DNA of 64,000 bases from Anadara kagoshimensis (lineage: Eukaryota; Mollusca; Bivalvia; Arcoida; Arcidae): positions 43,951,464 through 44,015,463 of the forward strand of contig CM037857.1 of the NCBI GenBank assembly GCA_021292105.1. Reading direction: 5' to 3'. The stretch's first letter is position 1. The number at the start of each line of letters is the position of its first letter. The notes beneath the pieces were generated by a model, which was given only the letters and a program-made list of their open reading frames with translations, ran no database searches and was not told the DNA's origin. Below, piece by piece: positions 14,101 through 22,836 of the stretch. A program made the position numbers and the translations under genes.

Positions 14101-17100
14101 CCAATAAAACAAAAATTGACTCGATTCTATCAAGCTTTTTTATGAATCTGGTATGTTTTTTTTAATATAGTTTGTGCATAACAAGTTCAGAATGTTACTA
14201 TTTGTCCAAAGCATTTTCAAGAATACCCAGGTTTTTAAACCATTATGATCAACATGTCAAAAATTGCAATTTTCACACCAGAAATGATGTCCTTGGCGAT
14301 ATATTAAGTCGTATGGGGAGAATGGTCTGCCATTCACCAGGTTTTGGAACATGTAATATAACAATAGTAGCAACATTTTGCATGGTGATATTGTAAAGTA
14401 ATCATGGATGAGTATAGCAATTTTCTGTCACAACTAGGCTCCAGTATGAAAATTAAGCACAAATCAATGTTAGTAGCTCATATAATTATGAGAATTTCTT
14501 TCAAAAAGTAAGATATTTTTGTAAATTTGTGAAGAAAAAAATCTTCATAAAGGACTATATTTTCAAAACTTGAAAATTTGGCTACTAAAAATTTTGAATT
14601 TGTGGAAACTGAGATCACTTACCTTTATTGTATTGTCTCTAAGACCACTAATAATTCTGTTATCATCATACTGTAAACAGTAGACACCTTTACTTGTTTC
14701 ACTGCGACAGTGGATTCTCTGTAATGTGTGTCGACCTGTCCGCCAGTTGGACTCTATTCTCTGTAAGTAAATTAAACATTTACATTACATTGTATTACAA
14801 AGTTCAAAACTGATTATCATTTTAAATTTTAATTTACTTTCAGAATTTAATTCTACCTGTATGTCTTTGAACTCATAAAATACTTGTGTTTCCGAAACAA
14901 GTAAATAAGCGAGGGAGTGAATTGGGAGTCATTGTCCAAATAAGACCAAAACTTACCATCCCAAATCTTAAAACTTCAATGTTTTCCACAGAACATACAT
15001 TTATTACAATATTGGATAATTTTAAAAATAGTAAGAAGCAAAATGAAAATATAACAGATTTCAGATGAATGGACTGGCCTAAATCTTTGGAACCCTAAAT
15101 GGGGTTTTATGTCCCAATCAAGATTACTGGTATTTCACTTACTGCATAATGAGGCATACATTTTTACACCATGTAAATGAATCTGTACTTACTTCAATAT
15201 CACTTATTATCTGTGGATACAGATTTCTATAAAATTTGTGGTCCTTCGGTGGTTCTCCTGGCTTTGGTTTAAACAAATATAAAATCCTGTAAAATATAAT
15301 TACTTTGAAATATAACTTCTATATACAGTAACTGAGGTCACATACTTATTGGTAATAAAATTACAAGACAGAAAATTGACAAATGTTTGACATTTAGCTC
15401 AGTCAAATGCTTCTTAGTCAATATTATTTCACTTATTTTGGGACGTCGCCAGTTGTAAGTGATAATACAAAGACAGATTCTCTTAGCACTATTTGTATCC
15501 ACCATCCAAGAACTGACAGTCTAAATAAGTGAATTTGGACAGGAGTGTAAAACGCCTAACTCCTGTTTCACGCCACCTAGTAATGGAAACATAGACATAT
15601 ATGCAATACATTACACTATACATTTATTTAAAACATAAGTATTAGATGGGAATTCCATCAACCTTGAAACAGAAAATTAGGTTATAGTTAAAATAGAATA
15701 CATACCATCCCCTCCTTTCAGCTAAGCCTCTCCATAAAGTGTCTGTTCGTACCATCCGTTCAATTAATTTTTTCCATAACATACCCTCAGAGATCACTCT
15801 GTACCATTCTTTACATACTAATTCTGCAGAACATAATGATTTTGCATCCAGATATGAAAGTATTGTCTCCGCTATGTGATCAAGACCTTTGGCTGAAAAA
15901 ACAAAAACAATAACAAAATCAAATAAAAGTTTATACAAGTATAAAGACTAAAGTGTCATATTTCTGACTTACCGTTATCACTGAAGTTCAATGACTTGTT
16001 TTGGCTAGTTTCTAGAAATCAACATCAATTATTGTGCCTTGTTAACCTATACCATCGTTAATATCATGTGGTATCTACTCCATAATAAGGTTGGACACTA
16101 ACTTTTTTTAGCAGTAGCCGATAGGGCTAGTAGTTGTTGAAAATCACTAGCCCTGCTTGAAGTTTAGTAGTCCAGGGCATGTCCCGTTCCCCTTTTACCC
16201 CCGAAAAAAAAAGGAAAAATGGAGCAAAATCATGCAATCTGGAGAAGTTTAGATAACAATTATAATCTTTAGGTCTAAAAAGCTGTGCATCGAGTACATA
16301 AACTAATTGTTTTGAGAATAATCAATAGCTCATCGGACTACTGGTAATGCAAGATTCACTAGCTGTGACCAATTTTTACTAGCCTCGGGCTAGCGGGCTA
16401 CTCCATAATGAGTATAATAATTTTCAACATTTCAACATAACTTATTAATTAATTTTTTTTTAATTTATTCTGATCAATCTGCTCACAACCCAGGCACTTA
16501 ATATCAAAATACAGACATCCAACTGGCCAAATTCAAGGAGCTTTGTAGCTGTAGGACCTTTGGGATAAATTCAAGGGCTTTTTTGGACCAGACTTGTTTT
16601 TAGGGCAAACCTAAAAATTTTAGGACTTTTTCAGGCCTGTACGAACCCTGCCTTATTCTAGGCCCAATTAACTCTTTCACTGCCACATTTCTCATAAAAT
16701 GGCCTTCTCAGTGCCACATTTATTTTGGACGATTTGCAGAAATGCACTGTATATAGGAAAATCCTTGTAAAATCTTTATTTATTGTTAGATCTTAATAAA
16801 ACTTTCAGTATATGAAGATTATTGTTTATTGTGTTTAAACCAATCTCCCAATTAAGTATACATATATCATATGACCTTGACCTTGATTGACCTACATTTG
16901 GAATTTTTTCACCAAAGTTGAGTATTTTGTACTAAACTGTCAGATTTAACATGTTTTCACTTCTGAAATTGATTGAAATAACAACTAGCATTAAGTTTTA
17001 AGAAGAAACATATTTATTACCATTTTACTTCATTGCTAACTTCAAACTCGGATCCAGAGTCAGAATCGTTAGCGATTAGCTCCAGTACTTCCTCCCTTGA

Positions 17101-19906
17101 TAGACGCGCAGCCATATTGTTTATCCCGATCTCGCTGCAACTGTCATATGCTGTTTTTAGCTTCAAAATCAACAAAAACTATCTTTTTTGTGCGTTTTTT
17201 TTTCACTTCCGCAACGCTGTGTCATAAATGAACATGCTATACCATAAAGTAATCGTATGTCGTAAAATTGTAAGTCGTAATGTATGAGGTATGATACGGG
17301 GTATCTGAATCGCCGATCGGCGAGATTGGCATTCAGCCTAAAATAGCCGAACGGCGAGGTTGGCAGTGAAAGAGTTAACCTCACTAAATCTATAATCACT
17401 GGTTAAAACATGGTACTGCTCATTTTCAGATCACTTACTCTTTAAAAATAAAACTATAAAAATTACCTGGCAGTGCGGAGATAAAATCCCTCTGAAGCAT
17501 TGGTTTAAGAAAAGCATTAATTTGTCCATGTTGAAAATGGTGCATACGCATTAAACAATGTTCAACAAAAGCATTTTGGTCTTGCTCTGTCCATGAGTCA
17601 AAATATTTTGTACAAGCATCACGTTCCTGAATATACTGTGGTGAAAATTCATGCATCTGTGAAGATGACTTTATTTGTGCTGCTGTTTCTGCCTGTAAAC
17701 ATAAAAACAACTAATGAGATATAAACTAATAAAATACACTGTCAATCTTATTGTATGTACAATCCAACAAGTGAAATTCCTTTCTATCAAGTTAAATAAT
17801 TAACAAAGAGACATCATCAGCTGAAGATAAAGTTACAGAAATTTATATATGTGTACCTTTGAAATGTTTTCACCTTGGGTTTTGGGCAATGGTTTATAAG
17901 GTATCATCTCAAGAACCAAAGTGAATACACAAAACGAAAATAGCCTCAGCAACTTTCCAAGCAGTGTTGGGGTTTGATCCCACAACCAAGGTCATTGAAA
18001 GCCAGTCAAAGTACCACTAGACCATGTTTGCCTATATTCATGAAATGGGGTTTCATTATCAGCCATATTTTGCCAAATGCAAAATAATTCATCAAGTTTG
18101 GGCACAAGTTCCATTTTATTTTGTACCCTGTGACTTAACAAATCAAATGAACTCCTTGACAAGATATATGTAAAATGCAAGTCTATAGGGTCATTTTTAT
18201 GGACCCTCAGTCCATCACAAGGTTATTTGTCATCATATTTGCAAGTAATCCTTTTTATTTGGCAACAAGTAGACTGAAACATGGACAACACAAGATAAAC
18301 CCTCAGTCCAACCACACTGGAGTCCCAACCACAAAATAAACCCTTGAATTATTATTTTGCAATCTTATCCACTTCCGCTGTTCCCAAAATTATCCAAGGA
18401 CTTAGTTACTAGGACCATAATAAACTAACTTCACTTTCCTCTCATTTTTATCCCTTAATCTCAGAATGTTTATCATTGGTGTGTTAAGGATTCATTATAT
18501 TATGGTTAATGAAAATAACACAAATTAGGTTCGCCACTGTACCATGTGATACTCCCTATGTTATGCAGAACTATTATTACCATCCGAATTGAGTTGAGTA
18601 ATGGTGTTCAATGTTCCAGTCAAGAATATTTCACTTATATCGAGATGTTGCCAGCTACAGGCCAAGGTGAAGAAATTTTGCCTGTGTGTTGCACTGGTAA
18701 AGCAGGGTTCTTTATTGTGTCATGTCTAATGTGACACAGGACCTTGTTTATTTTAAGTTCCCATTAGAAGAACCCTGACCTTCCTTTCGTAATGCTGAGT
18801 GCTTGGAACCCACTTTTAAGTGTTGGGTCAGACCCAGTTGGAGGTCGAACCCATAACCTTCCACATTATAGCCACATACGGAACAAACACTCTACAATCT
18901 GAGCTACTGTCGTGGTATATTGTAATTATCATTTTCATCGGAAACTGAATCATATTATGTCACATCCTGTTGAAAACTGTAACTCTCAGAATAGGTGGGG
19001 TTGATCCCATGGTACAACAGCAAACCCCATTATTTTTGTGAATTCCTGTTCATATTCAGCAGCAATTTGGATAATCAACAATGACATTGTTTCCATTCCT
19101 GGTAGCCAAAATCGCCATTGGCTACTAATTTCTGGGGAAATCTTTCAAAAAGTTACCTATTTTTGCAAATTTGTGGAAAAATACTATAAAAAGTACTATA
19201 TTTTCACAAATTTTGGAAATTTGGCTACTAATTATTTTAAATTTATGGAAACCTAGAATGTACATTATAAACAACTTCCAATTGTTAATTTGTGGAATAT
19301 TAGGTAAACAACTGTTCCCATTTAAACTGTGGATGGAACATGCACCCCATTTTTGCCACTTAGATACTAAAAATAAATAAACATCATAAAACTGGGTGCC
19401 AGTGATATTTAACATTGTTGGGCCAGATAACTATAACCCCACAGAAAAGGGTGGGGATCATTGAATTAATAAAAAAAATGTTTACATTATATTTAAACAT
19501 TAAACAAAGTGTTTAACATAATTTGTATTGATATTTAAATATGAAAGATTTATATGAACAAATTGAATTGTCAGAACTGTCATCTGACTAAAAAAAACAA
19601 TAACAATCCGAACAGATTATCATCAATAATTATCAGATTTGGAATCCGACGCATGAACAATGTACTGAAATGATATCAAAAATAACAAAATAAAAATTAA
19701 ATTGTATCATATTTGTTTTAAAAGAGTTAATAAAACGATGGTGTTCGTCGAAATCATTCAGTTATCAATGAATTGTCATAGAGAAAAATGGCGTCGAAAT
19801 TCCTGAACAAACTTGAAAGACGGACAAGATTAGCCATATTTTTGCGTATCGAGAACCATACCCGTTTTTGATCTGCTCGATCGTCAGATGAAGTGCATGT
19901 CTCCAT
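7947..19906 (-). CDS. BTRC/FBXW11: beta-TrCP / Slimb F-box WD40 protein (12 coding exons)
   Basis: This is the substrate-recognition subunit of an SCF (Skp1-Cullin1-F-box) ubiquitin ligase. The family recognises the phosphorylated DSGxxS degron in proteins such as beta-catenin and I-kappa-B, so it acts in Wnt, NF-kappa-B, Hedgehog and cell-cycle control. Exons, 5' to 3': 19862-19906, 17467-17692, 15706-15892, 15193-15286, 14623-14760, 13940-14058, 12617-12721, 12073-12216, 11377-11495, 9932-10042, 8822-8900 and 7947-8105. All inner boundaries are GT-AG. Allowing one base missing from exon 7, they total 1527 nt (508 residues), close to the length of fly Slimb. Domain order is the dimerisation (D) domain (about 47-85), the F-box (about 92-138) and seven WD40 blades ending in SPSRTYTY. 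Taken literally, exon 7 is frameshifted and would terminate in exon 8. Exon 1 is the least certain. BTRC and FBXW11 arose by vertebrate duplication, so the symbol marks the family. Confidence 0.95.
8221..8390. repeat. CAGTCAAACCTGTC-family element in beta-TrCP intron
   Basis: It starts 'acagtcatgctgcattaaagg' minus its first base, carries 'ggccacctgctttt', 'ctttgaacctctacataaggg' and 'ggttcccttaggtgg', and ends 'ttacagac'. It has the same block order as 47916-48100 and lies in the intron between exons 11 and 12. Confidence 0.75.
8505..8697 (-). repeat. Second tRNA-derived SINE family, copy in beta-TrCP intron
   Basis: On the minus strand it opens 'gaggcctcagtggcttaatg' (tRNA-like A box) at 8697. 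It then has a B-box-like 'ggttcaag' and the body motif 'cattggttttctcgaggcac' followed by 'tcctgtttcttctgcc'. The same body appears at 40165-40330 (+) and, decayed, at about 2560-2670 (-). The head differs from the commoner SINE family in this window. Confidence 0.6.
8822..8900 (-). CDS. BTRC/FBXW11: beta-TrCP exon 11
   Basis: It encodes [20 protein letters not shown] followed by CLRTLV, which is the end of WD blade 6 plus the family's inter-blade insertion. The acceptor is TTATTTCAG and the donor GTAAGT. The first base completes a Gly codon from the upstream exon. Confidence 0.96.
9470..9745 (-). repeat. tRNA-derived SINE, copy 2
   Basis: Minus-strand copy with the tail 'ttatatcgagacatcacc' on the plus strand near 9505 and the tRNA head ending 'taactgagctacca' near 9735. 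A deletion removes part of the region around the B box. It lies in the intron between beta-TrCP exons 10 and 11. Confidence 0.85.
9932..10042 (-). CDS. BTRC/FBXW11: beta-TrCP exon 10
   Basis: It encodes [20 protein letters not shown] and continues to RIVSGAYDG, matching WD blades 5-6 of the family. The acceptor is TATTGTAG and the donor GTAAGT. Confidence 0.96.
10377..11189. mobile_element. hAT-like non-autonomous DNA transposon (813 bp)
   Basis: The ends are perfect inverted repeats: CAGGGATTTTTCTGG at 10377-10391 and its complement at 11175-11189. CAGGG ends are typical of hAT elements, which duplicate 8 bp on insertion. The flanking octamers (10369-10376 and 11190-11197) agree at only about half their positions, so the duplication is decayed or the family differs. 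There is no transposase frame. It splits an older repeat whose uninterrupted relative is at about 890-1140 and lies in the intron between exons 9 and 10. Confidence 0.65.
11377..11495 (-). CDS. BTRC/FBXW11: beta-TrCP exon 9
   Basis: It encodes [19 protein letters not shown] and continues to [14 protein letters not shown]. This blade contributes to the phospho-degron-binding face in the known structures. The acceptor is AATTTCAG and the donor GTAATA. Confidence 0.96.
11690..11845. repeat. Dispersed 'ttactttttgaaagaatttc' repeat, copy 1
   Basis: It contains 'ggttactttttgaaagaatt' then 'ggtagccaatga'. The same string occurs at 63540-63690, and its complement at about 14440-14612 and 19100-19258. 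The body is about 160 bp, non-coding, with no clear termini. Confidence 0.6.
12073..12216 (-). CDS. BTRC/FBXW11: beta-TrCP exon 8
   Basis: It is 48 codons in phase 0, beginning [20 protein letters not shown] and ending SASGDRTIK. The acceptor is GATTTCAG and the donor GTATGT. Because it starts in phase 0, the upstream exon must end on a full codon, which it does not do as written. Confidence 0.96.
12617..12721 (-). CDS. BTRC/FBXW11: beta-TrCP exon 7, with an apparent 1-base deletion
   Basis: It reads [20 protein letters not shown] then LHLRFCDG in frame, exactly as expected. After that the family's 'MMVTCSKD' appears one frame over: the bases at 12631-12640 read as complement of 'tggtatatgg', where an extra A would restore the reading. 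The exon is 105 nt and would be 106 with that base, which also makes the junction to exon 8 phase 0. Without it, translation stops within five codons of exon 8. Splice sites TTTTCAG and GTTAGT are intact. Confidence 0.9.
13940..14058 (-). CDS. BTRC/FBXW11: beta-TrCP exon 6
   Basis: It encodes [20 protein letters not shown] and continues to [12 protein letters not shown], covering WD blades 1-2. The acceptor is TGATTTCAG and the donor GTAAGT. Confidence 0.96.
14440..14612. repeat. Dispersed 'ttactttttgaaagaatttc' repeat, copy 2 (inverted)
   Basis: It carries 'atttctttcaaaaagtaaga', 'ctatattttcaaaacttg' and 'ttggctactaaa', the complement of the copies at 11690 and 63540. It lies immediately before the donor of beta-TrCP exon 5. 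Confidence 0.6.
14623..14760 (-). CDS. BTRC/FBXW11: beta-TrCP exon 5
   Basis: It is 46 codons in phase 0: [20 protein letters not shown], then [13 protein letters not shown] and SGLRDNTIK. This is the linker into the first WD40 blade. The acceptor is CTTACAG and the donor GTAAGT. Confidence 0.96.
15193..15286 (-). CDS. BTRC/FBXW11: beta-TrCP exon 4
   Basis: It encodes [20 protein letters not shown] followed by [11 protein letters not shown], the linker between F-box and propeller. The acceptor is ATTTTACAG and the donor GTAAGT. The first base completes the Trp-Gly junction codon. Confidence 0.95.
15706..15892 (-). CDS. BTRC/FBXW11: beta-TrCP exon 3 (F-box)
   Basis: It encodes [39 protein letters not shown] and [10 protein letters not shown], which is the F-box that binds Skp1 and its C-terminal helix. 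The acceptor is TTTTTCAG and the donor GTATGT. Confidence 0.97.
16672..17374 (-). mobile_element. piggyBac-like non-autonomous element with TTAA target duplication
   Basis: TTAA tetranucleotides at 16668-16671 and 17375-17378 flank 703 bp. The ends are inverted repeats (CTCTTTCACTGCCA and its complement). TTAA duplication and 13-14 bp termini are hallmarks of piggyBac. On the minus strand, 17017-17115 encodes a 32-residue frame ([13 protein letters not shown]... DSDSGSEFE) resembling the acidic start of piggyBac transposases, cut off by a TAA. It therefore looks like an internally deleted derivative. It lies between beta-TrCP exons 2 and 3. Confidence 0.85.
17017..17115 (-). pseudogene. Truncated piggyBac transposase N-terminus
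   Basis: An ATG at 17115 opens 32 codons ([14 protein letters not shown]..., then an Asp/Ser/Glu cluster) before a TAA at 17017-17019. 'LS-x-EE-x-L' followed by an acidic Ser/Asp run is the usual opening of piggyBac-family transposases. The catalytic domain is missing from the element. Together with the TTAA-flanked termini this identifies the parent family. Confidence 0.55.
17467..17692 (-). CDS. BTRC/FBXW11: beta-TrCP exon 2 (dimerisation domain)
   Basis: It starts in phase 0 with [12 protein letters not shown]. It contains [18 protein letters not shown] and [18 protein letters not shown], the D domain through which beta-TrCP dimerises. The acceptor is GTTTACAG and the donor GTAATT. The N-terminal 30 residues are not conserved between animals. 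Confidence 0.96.
18593..18916 (-). repeat. tRNA-derived SINE, copy 3
   Basis: Minus-strand copy, tail at 18593 ('ttgagtaatggtgttcaatg' on the plus strand) and tRNA head near 18895-18916 ('ctgagctactgtcgtggt'). It has a few short deletions relative to the 36.1 and 36.8 kb copies and lies in the first intron of beta-TrCP. A fragment of the 'gtaccatgtgatac' repeat abuts its left side. Confidence 0.85.
19100..19258. repeat. Dispersed 'ttactttttgaaagaatttc' repeat, copy 3 (inverted)
   Basis: It contains 'aatctttcaaaaagttacct' and 'ttggctactaattat', matching the complement of copies at 11690 and 63540. Two overlapping opposite-strand frames here arise from this low-complexity repeat and are not genes. 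Confidence 0.6.
19862..19906 (-). CDS. BTRC/FBXW11: beta-TrCP candidate first coding exon
   Basis: On the minus strand an ATG at 19906 opens 15 codons ([15 protein letters not shown]) that end at a GTATGG donor in phase 0, which is what exon 2 requires. Adding it makes the whole CDS a multiple of three and 508 codons long. It sits in the most CpG-containing stretch upstream of exon 2. N-termini in this family vary and may be alternative, so this is inference from phase, donor and context. Confidence 0.5.
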
Positions 19907-20400
19907 TTTCATTTCACCAGAAGACATGCTTCTTCATGCGAATGTCCCCAAAACAAAGGAACAAGTGTGTTTTCACATCCACCCAACAGATTTTCCCAAA
20001 AAGGATCCGTGACGTCACGAACCGGAAGCGACATGAAAAAATACTTTCATCATTCCCAAAAATGAATTTATTAATAATTTTCCTCCTATTTCGTTTTTAA
20101 TTCAGTTCTTTACATGAGAGTTTTCGTTTATATAGTAAATATTATATATATCGAATAGATTTTATTAAAAGAAAATGTGAACATTGACATGTGCCCATGC
20201 ACGATTCGCTTGACGGAATGGGCAGTGTATAAAACACGGCTCCTACGCACTGAACCGGCTTTGCCTGGAATGATTCTTACAGATCTGCGGCGACGTTTTT
20301 ATGATGTATGCCATTTAACGGCACATCGTCAAAAGTATATTTAGTCGTCAACCTTCGGTGTTGTTGAAGTCAAACCGGGTGTGGTTCAGAGCTAAGAAAA
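19907..20400 (-). promoter_or_regulatory. Probable beta-TrCP promoter / 5' UTR region
   Basis: This stretch lies directly upstream of the candidate first exon and is visibly richer in CpG than its surroundings (for example 'gatccgtgacgtcacgaacc' at about 20003, which contains a CRE-like TGACGTCA palindrome). No TATA box is evident. Position and composition fit a CpG-type promoter for a housekeeping gene. It could also serve a transcript on the other strand. Confidence 0.35.
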
Positions 20401-20516
20401 TGTAATGTGTATTAGTCGTCGGAGGTCTAATATGTAATTAAAACACATGTTGATTTACATGGAAAGTTCTGTTTATATTACTCTTTACTTTTTCTTGACT
20501 TGCTTTCTTCCTTTGT

Positions 20517-20769
<253 letters not shown>

Positions 20770-21413
20770 TCTTAGGTTAGTATGGGTGTATTTATGTTAA
20801 TCAACATGTTGTAAACATACAAAATAAATACCCAACCTAATAAACCCGCTGAAAATGAGACTGGTGTTCATGAAGAGTAAAGGCATGGGACACTATAAAT
20901 ACAGGAACATCGGGATATTCATTTATAATGCAGAATTTAATGGACGTCTGGTATTTTTTCTAATATTTTTATAGATGAACATATGAGGTTAGAAAAAAAC
21001 CAAATTGCCAATACAGAAGGCATACATTTCCCAGCATTTTTTACGACTATGATTGTCCAAAATGCTCAAATGTCTACCGTAAAGATTGGACCGTGATGTA
21101 TCCACATGTCATGCTCATAGTGATAAAAATAATCATCATGGTTGATCACGTGATTATGGTTTTGTACATACACTGAAACTGTCAAACATACTATCTTGCC
21201 AGACATATATATGTTTCTGCTCTGGCTTAACATGCCTAAAGAGTAGATCAGACGTAGCATAAGACCCTATAATGTAGTTTCGTGATTGTATCCGAGATTT
21301 AATAATAGAAAGATGCTCTGAAATTCGGTACTCCATTTCCAATAGTGAGGCTGTACAGTTAAGCAGAAGGCATTAATTTAGAACTTAAAAATACTACTAA
21401 ATATCTACAATAA

Positions 21414-21415
<2 letters not shown>

Positions 21416-21474
<59 letters not shown>
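21416..21474. repeat. (GA)n microsatellite
   Basis: An uninterrupted GA dinucleotide run of about 59 bases. Confidence 0.98.
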
Positions 21475-21476
<2 letters not shown>

Positions 21477-22398
21477 GTAGCTGTATTTAAAATGAAACCA
21501 ATTCAACCATTACAGAGACACACATACGCGTTTCACATAATGCCATTTTTTTAAACTCTAGGAGTTACCTCCCTTCACCCAAACAAGCCACTTCAATAGC
21601 GAATCAAAGCACCGAAGCATTGATAGACCAAGAAGTTAATCGGTTCACGAAAAAAGTTCATATGAAGATGTTTAAATCTATTTAAATCTATTTTGTGTAT
21701 TCACCATCTATAAAAAATAAAGATTAATAAATTTAAAACTGAAAACAGCTGACTAGATCTAGTATTTGTAGCATACAGTGATACTGGAAATATAGATATA
21801 TTTTTTCTTTTGAAATTGAGAACACCTTGCAGTTTTGTTAATATTTTTTATTTATGAGTGAGCATTTCTTCTAAAACAAATAATACTATTATATTTGTAT
21901 GGTTTTGGTTACAACAAATAATATTACTGTATTTGTATGGTTTTTGTCAGCTATCCAATATTTGCCGGATTATCATAGTATATTCATTCCAATATTGCCA
22001 TGAATTACACACAGAATTACAGGTAACGTTACCATTATGTTGATGTAAAATAACTATGTACTGTTTGTAGGCGTGAACTGAGTTGAATACATTTCCTTTC
22101 CACCAAAATTAAAATTAAAATTCAAAAATCGAAAAAGAAAACCATCATCATATTACATATATTAACAGCCTCTGTTCCGGCTCTCACCAGGTTTATACAG
22201 ACCATCGAGAACTTAAATTTTGTAATGGTAACAAAATCTGGACACAGCATATAGTACTGTCTCCGGGTAGAACATCTGGAGGTAAGCAACCCACTCACCA
22301 GCATTGACAAGGGTTTCGTCAGTATACAAACTGATATCTTCTGATTCGCGGCTAGTTATCGGCGTTGTTTTTAAAATATGTATCCCGTTTGATGTGTG

Positions 22399-22745
22399 AC
22401 CACTGCGGTAGCTCAGTTGGTAGAGTGCTCGCTCTGTAAGTGGGGGGCCGTGGATTCGAACCCCGGGTGGGTCTGACCCAGGACTTAAAAGTGGGTAGTG
22501 ACTGTTCTTTCGCCAAGCACTCGACATTACGAAATGAAAGTCACGGTTTTTTGGGATAGGAACTTAAAATAAACGAGGCCCAGTGTCTTGGAGGGCTTAG
22601 CACGATAAAGAACCTTGCTGTATAATGCCATAAGCGCAAGGCACAGGAAAAAATTCTGCACCTTCGTCTATAGCTGGCGACGTCTCGATATAAGTGAAAT
22701 ATTCTTGACTGGGACGTTAAACACCAATGTTACTCAACTCAACTT
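22399..22745 (+). repeat. tRNA-derived SINE, copy 4 (best preserved, plus strand)
   Basis: The tRNA-like head is intact: A box 'tagctcagttggtagagtg' at about 22412 and B box 'gattcgaacccc' at about 22453. Both are needed for RNA polymerase III. The body carries 'gggtagtgactgttctttcg' and 'tcgatataagtgaaatattc', and the tail ends 'gttactcaactcaac'. A (TG)n(AG)n run follows. The head mimics a tRNA but lacks a proper acceptor stem and continues into the SINE body, so it is not a tRNA gene. Confidence 0.92.
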
Positions 22746-22754
22746 CCATTTGAT

Positions 22755-22764
22755 GTGTGTGTGT

Positions 22765-22833
<69 letters not shown>
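22755..22833. repeat. (TG)n(AG)n compound microsatellite at a SINE tail
   Basis: About 50 bases of TG followed by about 30 of AG, directly after the 3' end of the SINE. Confidence 0.97.

Positions 22834-22836
<3 letters not shown>

Noticed and set aside
19789..19872. A plus-strand gene start (ATGGCGTCGAAATTC...)
   Set aside because: The frame closes after about 27 codons without a donor, and the same stretch on the minus strand supplies a first exon in the right phase for beta-TrCP.
22399..22475. A tRNA gene
   Set aside because: A and B boxes are present, but no acceptor-stem pairing or 3' end is found and the sequence continues into a SINE body shared with seven other copies.
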